A stretch of DNA of 64,000 nt, from contig NZ_LMOD01000004.1 of the NCBI RefSeq assembly GCF_001423485.1, positions 248,001 through 312,000 on the forward strand, in the 5' to 3' direction. Position numbers and translations under genes: made by a program. The notes below the pieces were generated by a model. The model was given only the letters and a program-made list of their open reading frames with translations, ran no database searches and was not told the DNA's origin. The stretch's first letter is position 1. Every line of letters starts with the position of its first letter. This document shows, piece after piece, positions 17,187 to 25,778 of this stretch. Source of the stretch: Microbacterium sp. Leaf320 (GTDB lineage Bacteria; Actinomycetota; Actinomycetes; Actinomycetales; Microbacteriaceae).

Positions 17187-19393
17187 CGAGGCAGCTCCGG
17201 GCTCGGTGCGGGCGAGGGCGTCTCGGCGCGCTCGGTCTGGATGCGCAGGGATGCCTCGACGGAGTCGTCCGTCGGCACCTCGGTCTGGTCGACCTCGCGC
17301 AGCACCAGCAGGGAGTGGGCCTCGAGCGTCACGGGAGCTCCCGCGTCGAGAGGCGTGCCGCCCGCCCGGTCTGAGGCGGTGTCGATCGCCACCTCCCAGG
17401 CGAGTCCGTGCCGGTCGTCCGGAAGCACGGCGTCGATCGCGTCCGCCCCGCTGTGGAAGTAGATCAGGAAGTTCTGATCCGCGACCGGTCGGCCACGGCG
17501 GTCCTTCTCGCGGATGCCCTGACCGTTGAGGAACATGCCGATCGCGAGGCCGAAGCCCGAGTCCCAGTCCTCCGGTTGCATCCGCCGTCCGTCGGGGCGG
17601 AGCCAGACCACGTCGGGCACGCGCTCGCCGTCTTCCGAGCGCACCGGTCGCCCGTCGAAGAAGCGGCTGCGCCGGAAGGTCGGATGCGCGCGGCGCAGCC
17701 TGGCGACGGCAGCGGTGAACTCGATCAGCGGTCGGTCAGCAGCATCCCAGTCGACCCAGGTCAGCTCGTTGTCCTGGGCGTAGCCGTTGTTGTTGCCGTC
17801 CTGGGTGCGGCCGAGCTCGTCGCCGTGCGCGATCATCGGCACGCCCTGCGACAGCAGCAGAGTCGCCAGGAAGTTGCGCTGCTGCCTGGCGCGGATGCGG
17901 TTCACGGCCTCGTCGTCGGTCGGCCCCTCCACTCCGTTGTTCTCGGAGCGGTTGTGCGATTCCCCGTCGTTGTTGTCCTCGCCGTTCGCGTCGTTGTGCT
18001 TCTCGTTGTACGAGACCAGATCTCGCAGCGTGAAGCCGTCATGAGCCGTGACGAAGTTGATGGATGCCACCGGACGCCTGCCGGAGTGCTCGTAGAGGTC
18101 GGCGGAGCCCGTGAGGCGCGAGGCGAACTCGCCGAGAGCCTGGGGCTCCCCTCTCCAGAAGTCGCGCACGGTGTCGCGGTATTTGCCGTTCCACTCGGTC
18201 CACTGCGGAGGGAAGTTGCCCACCTGGTATCCGCCGGGCCCGACATCCCACGGCTCGGCGATGAGCTTCACCTGGGAGACGATCGGATCCTGCTGCACGA
18301 GCTCGAAGAACGCCGCGAGGCGATCGACGTCGTAGAACTCGCGCGCCAGAGTCGACGCGAGATCGAAGCGGAAGCCGTCGACATGCATCTCGGTGACCCA
18401 GTAGCGCAGCGAGTCCATGATCAGCTGCAGCGCATGCGGGTTGCCGGCGTTGAGACTGTTCCCCGTGCCCGTGTAGTCGGTGTAGTACCGGCGGTCTTCT
18501 TCGAGGCGGTAGTACGCCTCGTTGTCGATGCCTCGCATCGACAGCATCGGGCCCATGTGGTTGCCCTCTGCGGTGTGGTTGTAGACGACATCGAGGATGA
18601 CCTCGATGCCCGCGGCATGCAGAGCGCGCACCATCGCCTTGAACTCCTGCACCTGCTGACCGTTCTGTCCGCTGGACGAGTAGTCGTTGTGAGGCGCGAA
18701 GAACGCCAGGGTGTTGTAGCCCCAGTAGTTCGTCAGGCCCTTCTCCAGCAGGGTGGAGTCGTACACGAACTGGTGGACCGGCATCAGCTCGATCGCGGTG
18801 ATCCCCAGATGCACGAGGTGCTCGATGACCGACGGGTGCGCGATCGCCGCATACGTGCCGCGCAGCTCCTCCGGGACATCGGGGTGCAGCTCTGTGAGGC
18901 CCTTGACGTGCGCTTCGTAGATGACGGTCTGCGCGTAGGGCGTCTTCGGAAGGCGGTCGCCGGCCCACTCGAAGAACGGGTTGATGACGACGCCCTTGAC
19001 CATCGTGGAAGCCGAGTCCTCGTCATTGCGCGAGTCGGGATCGCCGAAGTCGTATCCGAAGAGGGGCTGACCCCAGTCGATGCGCCCGGCCACCGACTTG
19101 GCGTACGGGTCGAGGAGGAGCTTGTTGGGGTTGAACCGCTGCCCCTGTGCGGGCTCGTACTCGCCGTGCACGCGGTACCCGTAGAGCTGTCCCGGCTGCA
19201 CCGAAGGCAGGTAGCCGTGCCACACGAACGCGTCGACCTCTTCCAGGAGCACGCGCTCCTCGCTGCCGTCGTCGTCGAAGAGGCACAGCTCGACCTTCTC
19301 GGCTCCTTCGCTGAACAGCGCGAAGTTCGTGCCCTGTCCGTCGAAGGTCGCCCCGAGGGGGTACGGCGAACCGGGCCAGACGTCGTGACTCAC
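17183..19393 (-). CDS. treX: glycogen debranching enzyme (isoamylase type)
   Basis: A 736-residue GH13 debranching enzyme (TreX/GlgX) that hydrolyses alpha-1,6 branches of glycogen to give linear maltodextrins for TreY. The N-terminal CBM48-like domain (PLGATFDGQGTNFALFSE) is followed by the catalytic barrel. Key residues are in VDGFRFDLAS (nucleophile), LIAEPWDVGPGGY (acid/base) and TAHDGFTLRDLVSYNEKHN. The insert around DANGEDNNDGE is typical of GlgX/TreX. Its ATG overlaps the stop of the 94-residue protein gene upstream and its stop overlaps treY. Because it lies with treY and treZ I use the name treX; glgX is equally valid by sequence. Confidence 0.93.
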   Translation of the reverse strand: MSHDVWPGSPYPLGATFDGQGTNFALFSEGAEKVELCLFDDDGSEERVLLEEVDAFVWHGYLPSVQPGQLYGYRVHGEYEPAQGQRFNPNKLLLDPYAKSVAGRIDWGQPLFGYDFGDPDSRNDEDSASTMVKGVVINPFFEWAGDRLPKTPYAQTVIYEAHVKGLTELHPDVPEELRGTYAAIAHPSVIEHLVHLGITAIELMPVHQFVYDSTLLEKGLTNYWGYNTLAFFAPHNDYSSSGQNGQQVQEFKAMVRALHAAGIEVILDVVYNHTAEGNHMGPMLSMRGIDNEAYYRLEEDRRYYTDYTGTGNSLNAGNPHALQLIMDSLRYWVTEMHVDGFRFDLASTLAREFYDVDRLAAFFELVQQDPIVSQVKLIAEPWDVGPGGYQVGNFPPQWTEWNGKYRDTVRDFWRGEPQALGEFASRLTGSADLYEHSGRRPVASINFVTAHDGFTLRDLVSYNEKHNDANGEDNNDGESHNRSENNGVEGPTDDEAVNRIRARQQRNFLATLLLSQGVPMIAHGDELGRTQDGNNNGYAQDNELTWVDWDAADRPLIEFTAAVARLRRAHPTFRRSRFFDGRPVRSEDGERVPDVVWLRPDGRRMQPEDWDSGFGLAIGMFLNGQGIREKDRRGRPVADQNFLIYFHSGADAIDAVLPDDRHGLAWEVAIDTASDRAGGTPLDAGAPVTLEAHSLLVLREVDQTEVPTDDSVEASLRIQTERAETPSPAPSPELPR

Positions 19394-19674
19394 AGAGCGC
19401 GCCGAGTCGCGACGGCGCGGTGCAGGACGGTCTTCACGGCGTCATGGAAGTCATGCACCTGCGCGACCTCGTCAGCCTGGTGATACGGGTGTCCGACATA
19501 GCAGACGAACACCGGATGCACGTGTTCGACGTAGCCGACGGGCCCCTCGTGGAGCACGACGTAGCGGTCGAGGTCGACGCGCTCGTACAGGGGCTCGACA
19601 GGCGTGGTCGCTTTCGCGGGAGCCTGGCCTTCTACGGGCTGGTGGTCATGCGCGGTATGGGTCTTCGCAGTCAT
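19390..19674 (-). CDS. unknown 94-residue protein, first gene of the trehalose operon
   Basis: I do not recognise a named family. The protein begins with a polar, His-rich stretch, followed by a compact segment with YERVDLDRYVVLHEG, PVGYVEHVHPVFVCYVG and a basic end (LHRAVATRRAL). There is no signal peptide or transmembrane helix. The ATG at 19674 follows TCAGGAGCCCTC, a strong ribosome site. The stop overlaps the treX ATG (ATGA), so it is cotranslated with the three trehalose enzymes. A role in that pathway or its regulation is suggested only by this coupling. A TAGCGT -10 candidate lies at 19704-19709. Confidence 0.65.
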   Translation of the reverse strand: MTAKTHTAHDHQPVEGQAPAKATTPVEPLYERVDLDRYVVLHEGPVGYVEHVHPVFVCYVGHPYHQADEVAQVHDFHDAVKTVLHRAVATRRAL

Positions 19675-19789
19675 GAGGGCTCCTGATTCTGTTGATGGGC
19701 TCCACGCTAAGAGGTGAGAACCGGAAGCGGAATACCATTGCCTCCACACTTCAAAGGCGCTAGGTCCAGGCCGCTGCCCCGAGTCGCGG

Positions 19790-19795
19790 TAGCCT
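19790..19795 (+). promoter_or_regulatory. leaderless -10 element of ogt
   Basis: TAGCCT followed by 6 nt (CTCGCC) and the ATG at 19802. No ribosome-binding site precedes the ATG, which fits a leaderless transcript. Confidence 0.5.
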
Positions 19796-19801
19796 CTCGC
19801 C

Positions 19802-20296
19802 ATGCCCTCGTTCGGAACCCTGCTCTCGCCCATCGGCGAGATCGGCATCGTCAGCGACGGGACGGCGATCCGGAGGGTCACCTGGCGCTCGGATCCACCG
19901 GCGGAGACGGATGCCGGGCCGGACGCGCTGCTCACAGAAGCGCTCGCGCAGCTGACTGCGTACTTCGACGGAGCGCTGCGCGAGTTCGACCTGCCCGTCG
20001 ACTTCGGTAAACAGACCGACACCACTCGTGCGGTGCTGACGACGCTCTACGAGACGGTCGGACATGGCGAGACGCTGACCTACGGCGGTCTCGCCCTGCG
20101 CAGCGGCACCGCGGTGCCCGCGAGAGGGATCGGCGCGATCATGGGTGCCAACCCCGTGCCGATCATCGTGCCGTGTCATCGTGTCGTTGCGGGAGACGGC
20201 CTGGGAGGGTATTCCGGTGGTGCCCCGGGTCAGGGGCTCGCGACCAAGCGGTGGCTGCTCGAGCACGAGGGCGCGCTTCCCGCATCCCTGTTCTGA
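19802..20296 (+). CDS. ogt: methylated-DNA--protein-cysteine S-methyltransferase
   Basis: A 164-residue suicide repair protein that moves the methyl group of O6-methylguanine in DNA onto its own cysteine. The active site reads IIVPCHRVV (Cys about 121), after GAIMGANPVPI (the conserved Asn hinge) and followed by GGYSGG. The N-terminal domain (LLSPIGEIGIVSDG) is typical of Ogt/MGMT. The start is fixed by the -10 at 19790. It stands alone between the divergent trehalose operon and thrC. No adaptive-response regulator is fused or adjacent. Confidence 0.93.
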   Translation: MPSFGTLLSPIGEIGIVSDGTAIRRVTWRSDPPAETDAGPDALLTEALAQLTAYFDGALREFDLPVDFGKQTDTTRAVLTTLYETVGHGETLTYGGLALRSGTAVPARGIGAIMGANPVPIIVPCHRVVAGDGLGGYSGGAPGQGLATKRWLLEHEGALPASLF

Positions 20297-20383
20297 TCGC
20301 GGGGCTCGGGACGATCGCGAAATCACCTCCCGGCCACCTGCGACAATGGAAGTCCCGTGCCGATTCCGATCCGAGGAGCACCC

Positions 20384-21787
20384 GTGCAGTACATCTCCAC
20401 CCGAGGCGGCATGCAGCCGCTGCCGTACTGCGAGACCCTGCTCGAAGGACTCGCCCCAGACGGCGGGCTGGCCGTTCCCGAGACCATGCCCACGGTCGAC
20501 GGCGAGACGCTGGAGCGCTGGCGTGCACTGACTTACCCGCAGCTGGCGACGGAAGTGCTGGCGCTCTTCGCCACCGACATCCCCCGTGTCGATCTCGCGC
20601 GCATGACGGCCGCCGCATACGAGCCGTTCCCCGAAGAGGTCGTCCCGCTGCGCTCGATCGGCGACGACCTCACGCTCGTGGGGCTGTCCGAGGGCCCGAC
20701 GCTGGCGTTCAAGGACATGGCCATGCAGTTTCTCGGCCAGGTCGTCGAGTATGCGCTCGAGCGCAAGGGCTCGGTTCTGAACATCCTCGGCGCGACGTCG
20801 GGTGACACCGGGTCCGCCGCTGAGCACGCGCTGCGCGGCAAAGACCGCATCTCGGTCTTCATGCTCTCCCCGAAGGGACGCATGAGCGCGTTCCAGCGGG
20901 CGCAGATGTTCTCGCTCGATGACGAGAACATCCACAACATCGTCGTCGACGGCGTCTTCGACGACTGCCAGAACCTCGTCAAGAAGCTCGCGGGCGATCT
21001 GGACTTCAAGCGCGCGCAGCACCTCGGCGCGGTCAACTCGATCAACCTCGCCCGCATCACCGCCCAGGTCGTGTACTACTTCTGGGCATGGCTGCGTGCG
21101 ACCGACGCCGGCGGCTGGACCGAGGTGTCGTTCACGGTGCCGTCCGGCAACTTCGGCAACATCCTCTCGGGGTTCTTCGCGAAGCAGATGGGTCTTCCGA
21201 TCCGTCGCCTGGTGCTCGCCGCCAACGAGAACAACGTCCTCGACGAGTTCTTCCGCACGGGCGTCTACCGTCCGCGCAGCGCAGCCCAGACCCTCGCCAC
21301 GTCGAGCCCGTCGATGGACATCTCGAAGGCGTCGAACCTCGAGCGCTTCATCTTCGAGCTCGTCGGCCGTGATGCCGCTCGCGTCGTGACCGCGTGGCAG
21401 GAACTCGACACGCAGGGGTACTTCGACTTCACCGCAGATCTCGAGCGTTTCGTCGAGGAGTTCGGCATCGTCAGTGGAACCTCCACCCATGACGACCGGC
21501 TCGCGACCATCAAGGCGGTGTACGACGCCTCGGGCGACATCATCGATCCGCACACGGCAGACGGCGTCAAGGTCGCCCGCGAGTACCTCGAGCCCGGCGT
21601 GCCGATGCTCGTGCTCGAGACCGCGAAGCCGCAGAAGTTCGCCGAGACGATCCGTGAGGCGATCGGCGTGGAGCTCGAGTACTCGTCCGAGCTGCGCACG
21701 ATGCTCGATGCCCCGCAGCGCACGACCGAGATGGCCGACGACGAGCACGAGCTCCGCGCCTTCATCGAGGCCAAGGCGCTGCGCTGA
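20384..21787 (+). CDS. thrC: threonine synthase
   Basis: A 467-residue PLP enzyme that converts O-phosphohomoserine to threonine. The sequence is of the longer, yeast/E. coli-type class: it starts QYISTRGGMQPLPYCETLL, and the PLP-binding Lys lies in GPTLAFKDMAMQFL (about 114). NILGATSGDTGSAAEHALR is the glycine-rich phosphate cup, and FTVPSGNFGNILSG follows. I start at the GTG at 20384 because GAGGAG is 5 nt upstream and the family N-terminus begins there; an upstream in-frame start at 20357 would add nine non-conserved residues. The gene is monocistronic, ending in a tandem repeat and a strong terminator. Confidence 0.94.
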   Translation: MQYISTRGGMQPLPYCETLLEGLAPDGGLAVPETMPTVDGETLERWRALTYPQLATEVLALFATDIPRVDLARMTAAAYEPFPEEVVPLRSIGDDLTLVGLSEGPTLAFKDMAMQFLGQVVEYALERKGSVLNILGATSGDTGSAAEHALRGKDRISVFMLSPKGRMSAFQRAQMFSLDDENIHNIVVDGVFDDCQNLVKKLAGDLDFKRAQHLGAVNSINLARITAQVVYYFWAWLRATDAGGWTEVSFTVPSGNFGNILSGFFAKQMGLPIRRLVLAANENNVLDEFFRTGVYRPRSAAQTLATSSPSMDISKASNLERFIFELVGRDAARVVTAWQELDTQGYFDFTADLERFVEEFGIVSGTSTHDDRLATIKAVYDASGDIIDPHTADGVKVAREYLEPGVPMLVLETAKPQKFAETIREAIGVELEYSSELRTMLDAPQRTTEMADDEHELRAFIEAKALR

Positions 21788-21846
21788 TCCGAGACCCGAA
21801 CCGCGCTGATCCGAGACCCGAACCGCGCTGATCCGAGACCCGAACA
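21781..21846. repeat. three tandem 22-bp copies at the thrC 3' end
   Basis: The unit GCGCTGATCCGAGACCCGAAC plus one base occurs three times head to tail (21781-21802, 21803-21824, 21825-21846); only the last base of copy three differs. The first copy contains the final codons and stop of thrC, so each copy repeats the CGC TGA end. Confidence 0.95.
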
Positions 21847-21854
21847 GCGACCGC

Positions 21855-21892
21855 CGAGGCCCCTCCTGCCGATCACGGCAGGAGGGGCCTCG
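21855..21892. terminator. terminator hairpin after thrC
   Basis: A perfect 16-bp stem, 21855-21870 with 21877-21892, around the loop GATCAC. It separates thrC from the convergent VOC gene at 21949 and so probably serves both strands. Confidence 0.9.
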
Positions 21893-21948
21893 CCGTCACC
21901 GGGTCGGGATCCGGTCGGCAGCGGGTCGGACGACTCTGAGGTGCAGGG

Positions 21949-22359
21949 TCATTCCGGGTCGCCGTGCAGCATCCACGGCACGCCGAAGCGGTCGACGAGC
22001 ATCCCGAACGTGCCACCCCACGGAGGGGTGTCGAGCGGCATCGTGATGGCCGCGCCGTCGGCCAGCGCGTCCCAGACGGCCTGAGTGCGCTCCTGCGTGT
22101 TGCCGCTGAGCGACACCGAGAAGCCCTGCGGTGGCTCGAACGGGATGCCGTCCGGTGTGTCGGACGCCATGAGCACGAGCCCGTCGGACGTCGTGAGCTG
22201 CGCGTGCATCACGAGGTCCTTCTGCTCGGGGTTCTGGACCATGTCGGGGAACTCGCCGAAGACGTTGATGTCGAGGTCACCGCCGAGCACGCTCTGATAG
22301 AACTCCATCGCCTGCCGCGCCTCGGTGCGGAACGAGAGATACGGGTTGAGATTCGCCAC
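21949..22359 (-). CDS. VOC family protein, PhnB-like
   Basis: A 136-residue vicinal-oxygen-chelate fold protein of the PhnB-like group. It begins NLNPYLSFRTEARQAMEFYQ, has the middle strand VMHAQLTTSDGLVLMASD, and ends with FGMLVDRFGVPWMLHG. These proteins share the glyoxalase fold, but most PhnB-like members have no proven reaction. I start at the GTG at 22359, which has GGGGG 7 nt upstream and matches the family N-terminus; the ATG at 22377 is an alternative with no ribosome site. It is convergent with thrC. Confidence 0.8.
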   Translation of the reverse strand: MANLNPYLSFRTEARQAMEFYQSVLGGDLDINVFGEFPDMVQNPEQKDLVMHAQLTTSDGLVLMASDTPDGIPFEPPQGFSVSLSGNTQERTQAVWDALADGAAITMPLDTPPWGGTFGMLVDRFGVPWMLHGDPE

Positions 22360-22458
22360 GGTGCTGCCCCCAGTCATGTGATGCGGAGTCGACGTCGACC
22401 TCGCTGCACGCTCATTCTTCGCCGGGGGTCCGACATTCGCAAGAGCGTGCCCGGAGGC

Positions 22459-22725
22459 TCAGGACGGAAGCGCCTTCACTGCGGCTGTCAGCACCTGGGG
22501 CACGGTCGGCACGCCTTCGGCGCGGAACACCTCGGTGCCCGACTCGTCGCGGATGATCACTGTCGGCGTGAAGCGGATGTCGAGCGCTTCGGCGGCGTCA
22601 GGCTCGCGCGCGACATCGATCTCGGTGATCGTGGCATCGGGCAGGAATCGTGCGGCATCGGTCAGAACCGAGCGGGTGCGCGAGCAGGCTCCGCAGAAAG
22701 CGGATGTGACGAGCGTCAGTTCCAT
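22459..22725 (-). CDS. small thioredoxin-like protein
   Basis: An 88-residue thioredoxin-fold protein with the redox motif FCGACSRT (CxxC at about 11-14), the DVAREPDAAEALDIRFTPTVI segment split by the conserved cis-Pro (FTPT), and a C-terminal helix. It would reduce or exchange disulfides in the cytoplasm, as no signal peptide is present. The ATG at 22725 follows AAGGGAG; an in-frame ATG 15 nt upstream is possible. There is no partner reductase next to it. Confidence 0.8.
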   Translation of the reverse strand: MELTLVTSAFCGACSRTRSVLTDAARFLPDATITEIDVAREPDAAEALDIRFTPTVIIRDESGTEVFRAEGVPTVPQVLTAAVKALPS

Positions 22726-22788
22726 CGGGCTCCCTTTCACTCCTCCGGGTGCAACCGGCGGAGTGCTCGGGATGTTCCCCGTGCCTGT

Positions 22789-23187
22789 TCAGAAATCGGT
22801 GCGCTTCACCAAGCCGCGATTCGTGCGGATGTGCTCGTAGTCCCACTGGATCAGGCGCGATTCGGCGAGCCAGCCGGCGAGGGCAGTGGTGTCCACATCG
22901 GCGGCATCGAGATACCTCGCCTCGGCCGCCTGGAACGTCCCGGACGCGGTGAGGCCGCCGCCCGCGAACGACTGGCCGCTCCAGAACATCAGGCGCACGG
23001 CATCCTTCAGACGGTGGTAGCCGACGATCGGATTGCCGTCGAGGAACCAGACCGGATGCGCGTGCCACACCTTGCCCGCAGCTTCGGGGAGTCCGCGCTC
23101 GATCTCGGTGACGAGAAGGTCGCAGATCTCGCGGTCCTCCGGAGTGAGGCTGCGGTGGTACTCGTCGATCTCGGGTGCGCGGCTCAT
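22789..23187 (-). CDS. DUF1801 domain-containing protein
   Basis: A 132-residue protein of the DUF1801/YdhG type: VTEIERGLPEAAGKVWHAHP and then VWFLDGNPIVGYHRLKDAV, with a core LMFWSGQSF. The family has a known fold related to iron chaperone frataxin-like folds, but no settled function. The ATG at 23187 lies 6 nt after CATACT, so it may be leaderless. No ribosome site is visible. Neighbours give no functional hint. Confidence 0.75.
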   Translation of the reverse strand: MSRAPEIDEYHRSLTPEDREICDLLVTEIERGLPEAAGKVWHAHPVWFLDGNPIVGYHRLKDAVRLMFWSGQSFAGGGLTASGTFQAAEARYLDAADVDTTALAGWLAESRLIQWDYEHIRTNRGLVKRTDF

Positions 23188-23225
23188 GGTGCGAGTATGG
23201 CCTGCGCGCAGACCGGCGTCGAGAG

Positions 23226-24236
23226 TCAGTCGGTCTTCGCGGCGGCCCGCGGGTGGAGCAGCCCGGATGCGGCGCCGAGGGCCGCCCCGACGACGGTGTC
23301 CACGATGCGCTCGAAGGCGACGTCCATCGATCCGATGTCCCCGGTCGCTGCGCCGGTCAGCAGAAGGACCAGCGGAGTGATGAAGACGAGCGCCAGGGCG
23401 TAGTGACGCACCACGACGAGCTCGATCGTGAACTGCAGCGCGCCCAGCAGCAGCGCCAGCCAGAGGCCGGACGGATGCAGCAGCGCGAGCAGTGCGTAGA
23501 CGCCGGCGCCGACGACGGTGCCGAGCATGCGGTGAAGTCCGCGCTGCACGGCGGCACGACGCGCTGCCGCGACACCGATCACGGCGACGGCGGAACCGAC
23601 GATCCAGTACGTGCGCGTCGGATCGATCACCAGGCCCAGCAGCACTCCGATCACGGCGACGATGGCGACCCGCACGAGGAGCATGCGCGAATCGGGCGTG
23701 AAGGCCGGCCCGGGCAGCAGCTCTCGCAGGGGTCGCGTCGTGATCGCGCGCGACCGGGGGAGGAGCAGGGGAGCCATCGCGACCAGATAGGAGAACAGGC
23801 AACCGGCCGCGAGCGCTGCGATGTAGACGAGCGGTGCGATCGGCGAACTGGCGATGACGTGGGCGGAGAGCCCGAAGACCAGCACGAAGAACAGGGGCCC
23901 TGGAGGACCGAGGCGGAATCCGAAAGACAGAGCCGCGCTGACGATCGCGACGACGACGACGCCGATGCTCACGAGCCAGGCGTTCGCCGAGACGATCACA
24001 CCGAGGGCTGCGCTGACGATCAGACCCGCGGCGACGAAGGGCAGGATCCTCGCCCGGTCGATGACCGGCGCGGTGCCGGCGAACAGGACGGTGAAGGCTC
24101 CGGATGCCGCGATGTAGCCGAGCGACGGTTCGCCCAGAAGGGTCATGACGGCGATCGGGACGGCGATTCCGAGAGCCGCCTGCGTCGCCAGGTGCCAGCG
24201 CGGACCGCGCTTGGGGGTCAGGGCGAACAGACTCAT
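23226..24236 (-). CDS. FUSC family integral membrane protein
   Basis: A 336-residue protein with about ten hydrophobic helices arranged as two related halves. The second half (TYWIVGSAVAVIGVAAARR, then QRGLHRMLGTVVGAGVYAL) carries the FUSC signature HRxxGTxxG. Family members such as AaeB and fusaric-acid resistance proteins export aromatic acids; this one lacks the long cytoplasmic domain of AaeB, as many actinobacterial versions do. The ATG at 24236 is 6 nt after GACAAT, a possible leaderless promoter. The substrate is unknown. Confidence 0.8.
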   Translation of the reverse strand: MSLFALTPKRGPRWHLATQAALGIAVPIAVMTLLGEPSLGYIAASGAFTVLFAGTAPVIDRARILPFVAAGLIVSAALGVIVSANAWLVSIGVVVVAIVSAALSFGFRLGPPGPLFFVLVFGLSAHVIASSPIAPLVYIAALAAGCLFSYLVAMAPLLLPRSRAITTRPLRELLPGPAFTPDSRMLLVRVAIVAVIGVLLGLVIDPTRTYWIVGSAVAVIGVAAARRAAVQRGLHRMLGTVVGAGVYALLALLHPSGLWLALLLGALQFTIELVVVRHYALALVFITPLVLLLTGAATGDIGSMDVAFERIVDTVVGAALGAASGLLHPRAAAKTD

Positions 24237-24372
24237 CCGTCAATTGTCTCGCGTCCCGAGCGTTCCGCCGGACACGGCGAACTCGCTCCGGTCGCAGTTC
24301 GTGCTGCGCGACCGGGCTCCGGACCGCACGAAGTGCGACCGGAGTGCAGACGGAGACAGGGAGGCCCGGCTA

Positions 24373-24378
24373 TACGAT
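24373..24378 (+). promoter_or_regulatory. leaderless -10 element of the M20 peptidase gene
   Basis: TACGAT followed by 7 nt and a GTG at 24386. An ATG at 24377 overlaps the hexamer and would lie upstream of the expected transcription start, so this element decides the start codon. Confidence 0.5.
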
Positions 24379-24385
24379 GGCCGAC

Positions 24386-25720
24386 GTGACCGCACCTCGC
24401 CCAGGTATCGCCGAACGCCTCGCGCAGATGATCCAGTTGCCGACAGTCTCGGCCGAGCTCGAGGAGCGCGGGTCCGGGCCGTTCGAGGACTTCGTCACGC
24501 TGATCGCCGACCTCTACCCGCGCGTCCACGAGAGGCTGACGCTCGAGCGGCACACCGACTTCGGACTGCTCTTCCACTGGGCGGGCACTGGACATTTCTC
24601 CGAGGAGCCGGTCGTACTGATGGCGCACTACGACGTGGTGCCGGTCGATGAGAGCGATGCCTGGACGCATCCGCCGTTCGCCGGTGTCATCGCCGACGGC
24701 ATCGTCTACGGACGCGGAGCCCTCGACGACAAGGGTCCGCTGATCGTCGTGCTCGAAGCCGTGGAGAACCTGCTCGCCGACGGTTTCGTTCCCGCCCGCG
24801 ACGTCTACCTCTCGTTCGGCGGAAACGAGGAGACCTACGGTCGGGCGGCGGAGGAGATCGCACGTGTGCTCCGCGAGCGCGGCATCGTCCCGTGGCTGGT
24901 CGTCGATGAGGGAGGCGCGGTGGTCGACGCTCCACTGCCGTTCGTGCCCGGACGCGCGGCCATGATCGGCGTGGGGGAGAAGGGAGTCATGACGCTCACC
25001 CTGTCGGCGCGCGGCGAAGGAGGCCACGCCTCGGCGCCCCCGGCGCTCACCGCCGTGCGTCGAGTGGCGCGGGCCGTCGACCGCCTCGGCCCCACCACGT
25101 TCCGCCCTCGGCCCTCGAAGGCCATCGGACGGATGCTGACACAGCTCGGCGCCCAGACGCCGGGGCCAGCTCGGCATCTTCTCCGTCTGCTCGGATCCGC
25201 GCCGTTGCTCACAGGCCAGCTCTTCGCGGCGCTCGGCGGTGAGCCGGCCGCCCTCGTGCGCACGACGGTGGCGCCCACGATGCAGTCGGGTGGAACGGCC
25301 GCGAACGTCCTGCCCTCGAAGGCCTCCGCGACCGTGAACCTGCGGATCGCGCTGGGCGAGACGACGCAGCAGGCCGTGCTCCGGGTGCGTCGGCGCATCC
25401 GCGATCCGCTGGTGGTGGTGAAGGTCGAGGAGGCGAGCGAGCCCTCGCCCGAGTCCGCGACCGACAACGCCCAGTTCGCACTGCTGGCCGACGCTCTCTC
25501 GGTGTCTCATCCGGGCGTTCCGGCCGTGCCTTACGTGATGATGGCGGCGACGGATTCGCGTCATTTCCACCGGTTCGCGCCCGCCGTCTACCGCTTCGCA
25601 CCGCTCGACATGTCGAACGCGCAGCGGGCGTCGATCCATGGCGTGGACGAGAACGTCGAGATCGCAGCCCTCGAGCGGGGGGAGCGGTTCCATCGCGCTC
25701 TCATCGAGCGGCTAGTGTGA
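24386..25720 (+). CDS. M20 family metallopeptidase
   Basis: A 444-residue zinc peptidase of the M20 family (carboxypeptidase PM20D1/CPG2-like). Metal and catalytic residues are visible: VVLMAHYDVVPVDESDAW (His, Asp), YGRGALDDKG (bridging Asp), SFGGNEETYG (Glu-Glu) and SIHGVDENV near the C-terminus. The dimerisation lid sits between. It would cleave a C-terminal amino acid, dipeptide or N-acyl amino acid in the cytoplasm; the substrate is not readable. I choose the GTG at 24386 from the leaderless promoter; the ATG at 24377 would add three residues. Confidence 0.88.
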   Translation: MTAPRPGIAERLAQMIQLPTVSAELEERGSGPFEDFVTLIADLYPRVHERLTLERHTDFGLLFHWAGTGHFSEEPVVLMAHYDVVPVDESDAWTHPPFAGVIADGIVYGRGALDDKGPLIVVLEAVENLLADGFVPARDVYLSFGGNEETYGRAAEEIARVLRERGIVPWLVVDEGGAVVDAPLPFVPGRAAMIGVGEKGVMTLTLSARGEGGHASAPPALTAVRRVARAVDRLGPTTFRPRPSKAIGRMLTQLGAQTPGPARHLLRLLGSAPLLTGQLFAALGGEPAALVRTTVAPTMQSGGTAANVLPSKASATVNLRIALGETTQQAVLRVRRRIRDPLVVVKVEEASEPSPESATDNAQFALLADALSVSHPGVPAVPYVMMAATDSRHFHRFAPAVYRFAPLDMSNAQRASIHGVDENVEIAALERGERFHRALIERLV

Positions 25721-25778
25721 TCTCACCCTCCTCCGGGCGCCTGAACGCTCGGATCAGCCTTCTTCTCGAGGAGCCGCG

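Noticed and set aside
19760..21748. 662-codon minus-strand open frame opposite ogt and thrC
   Set aside because: It spans two real genes and the gap between them and has no recognisable domain.
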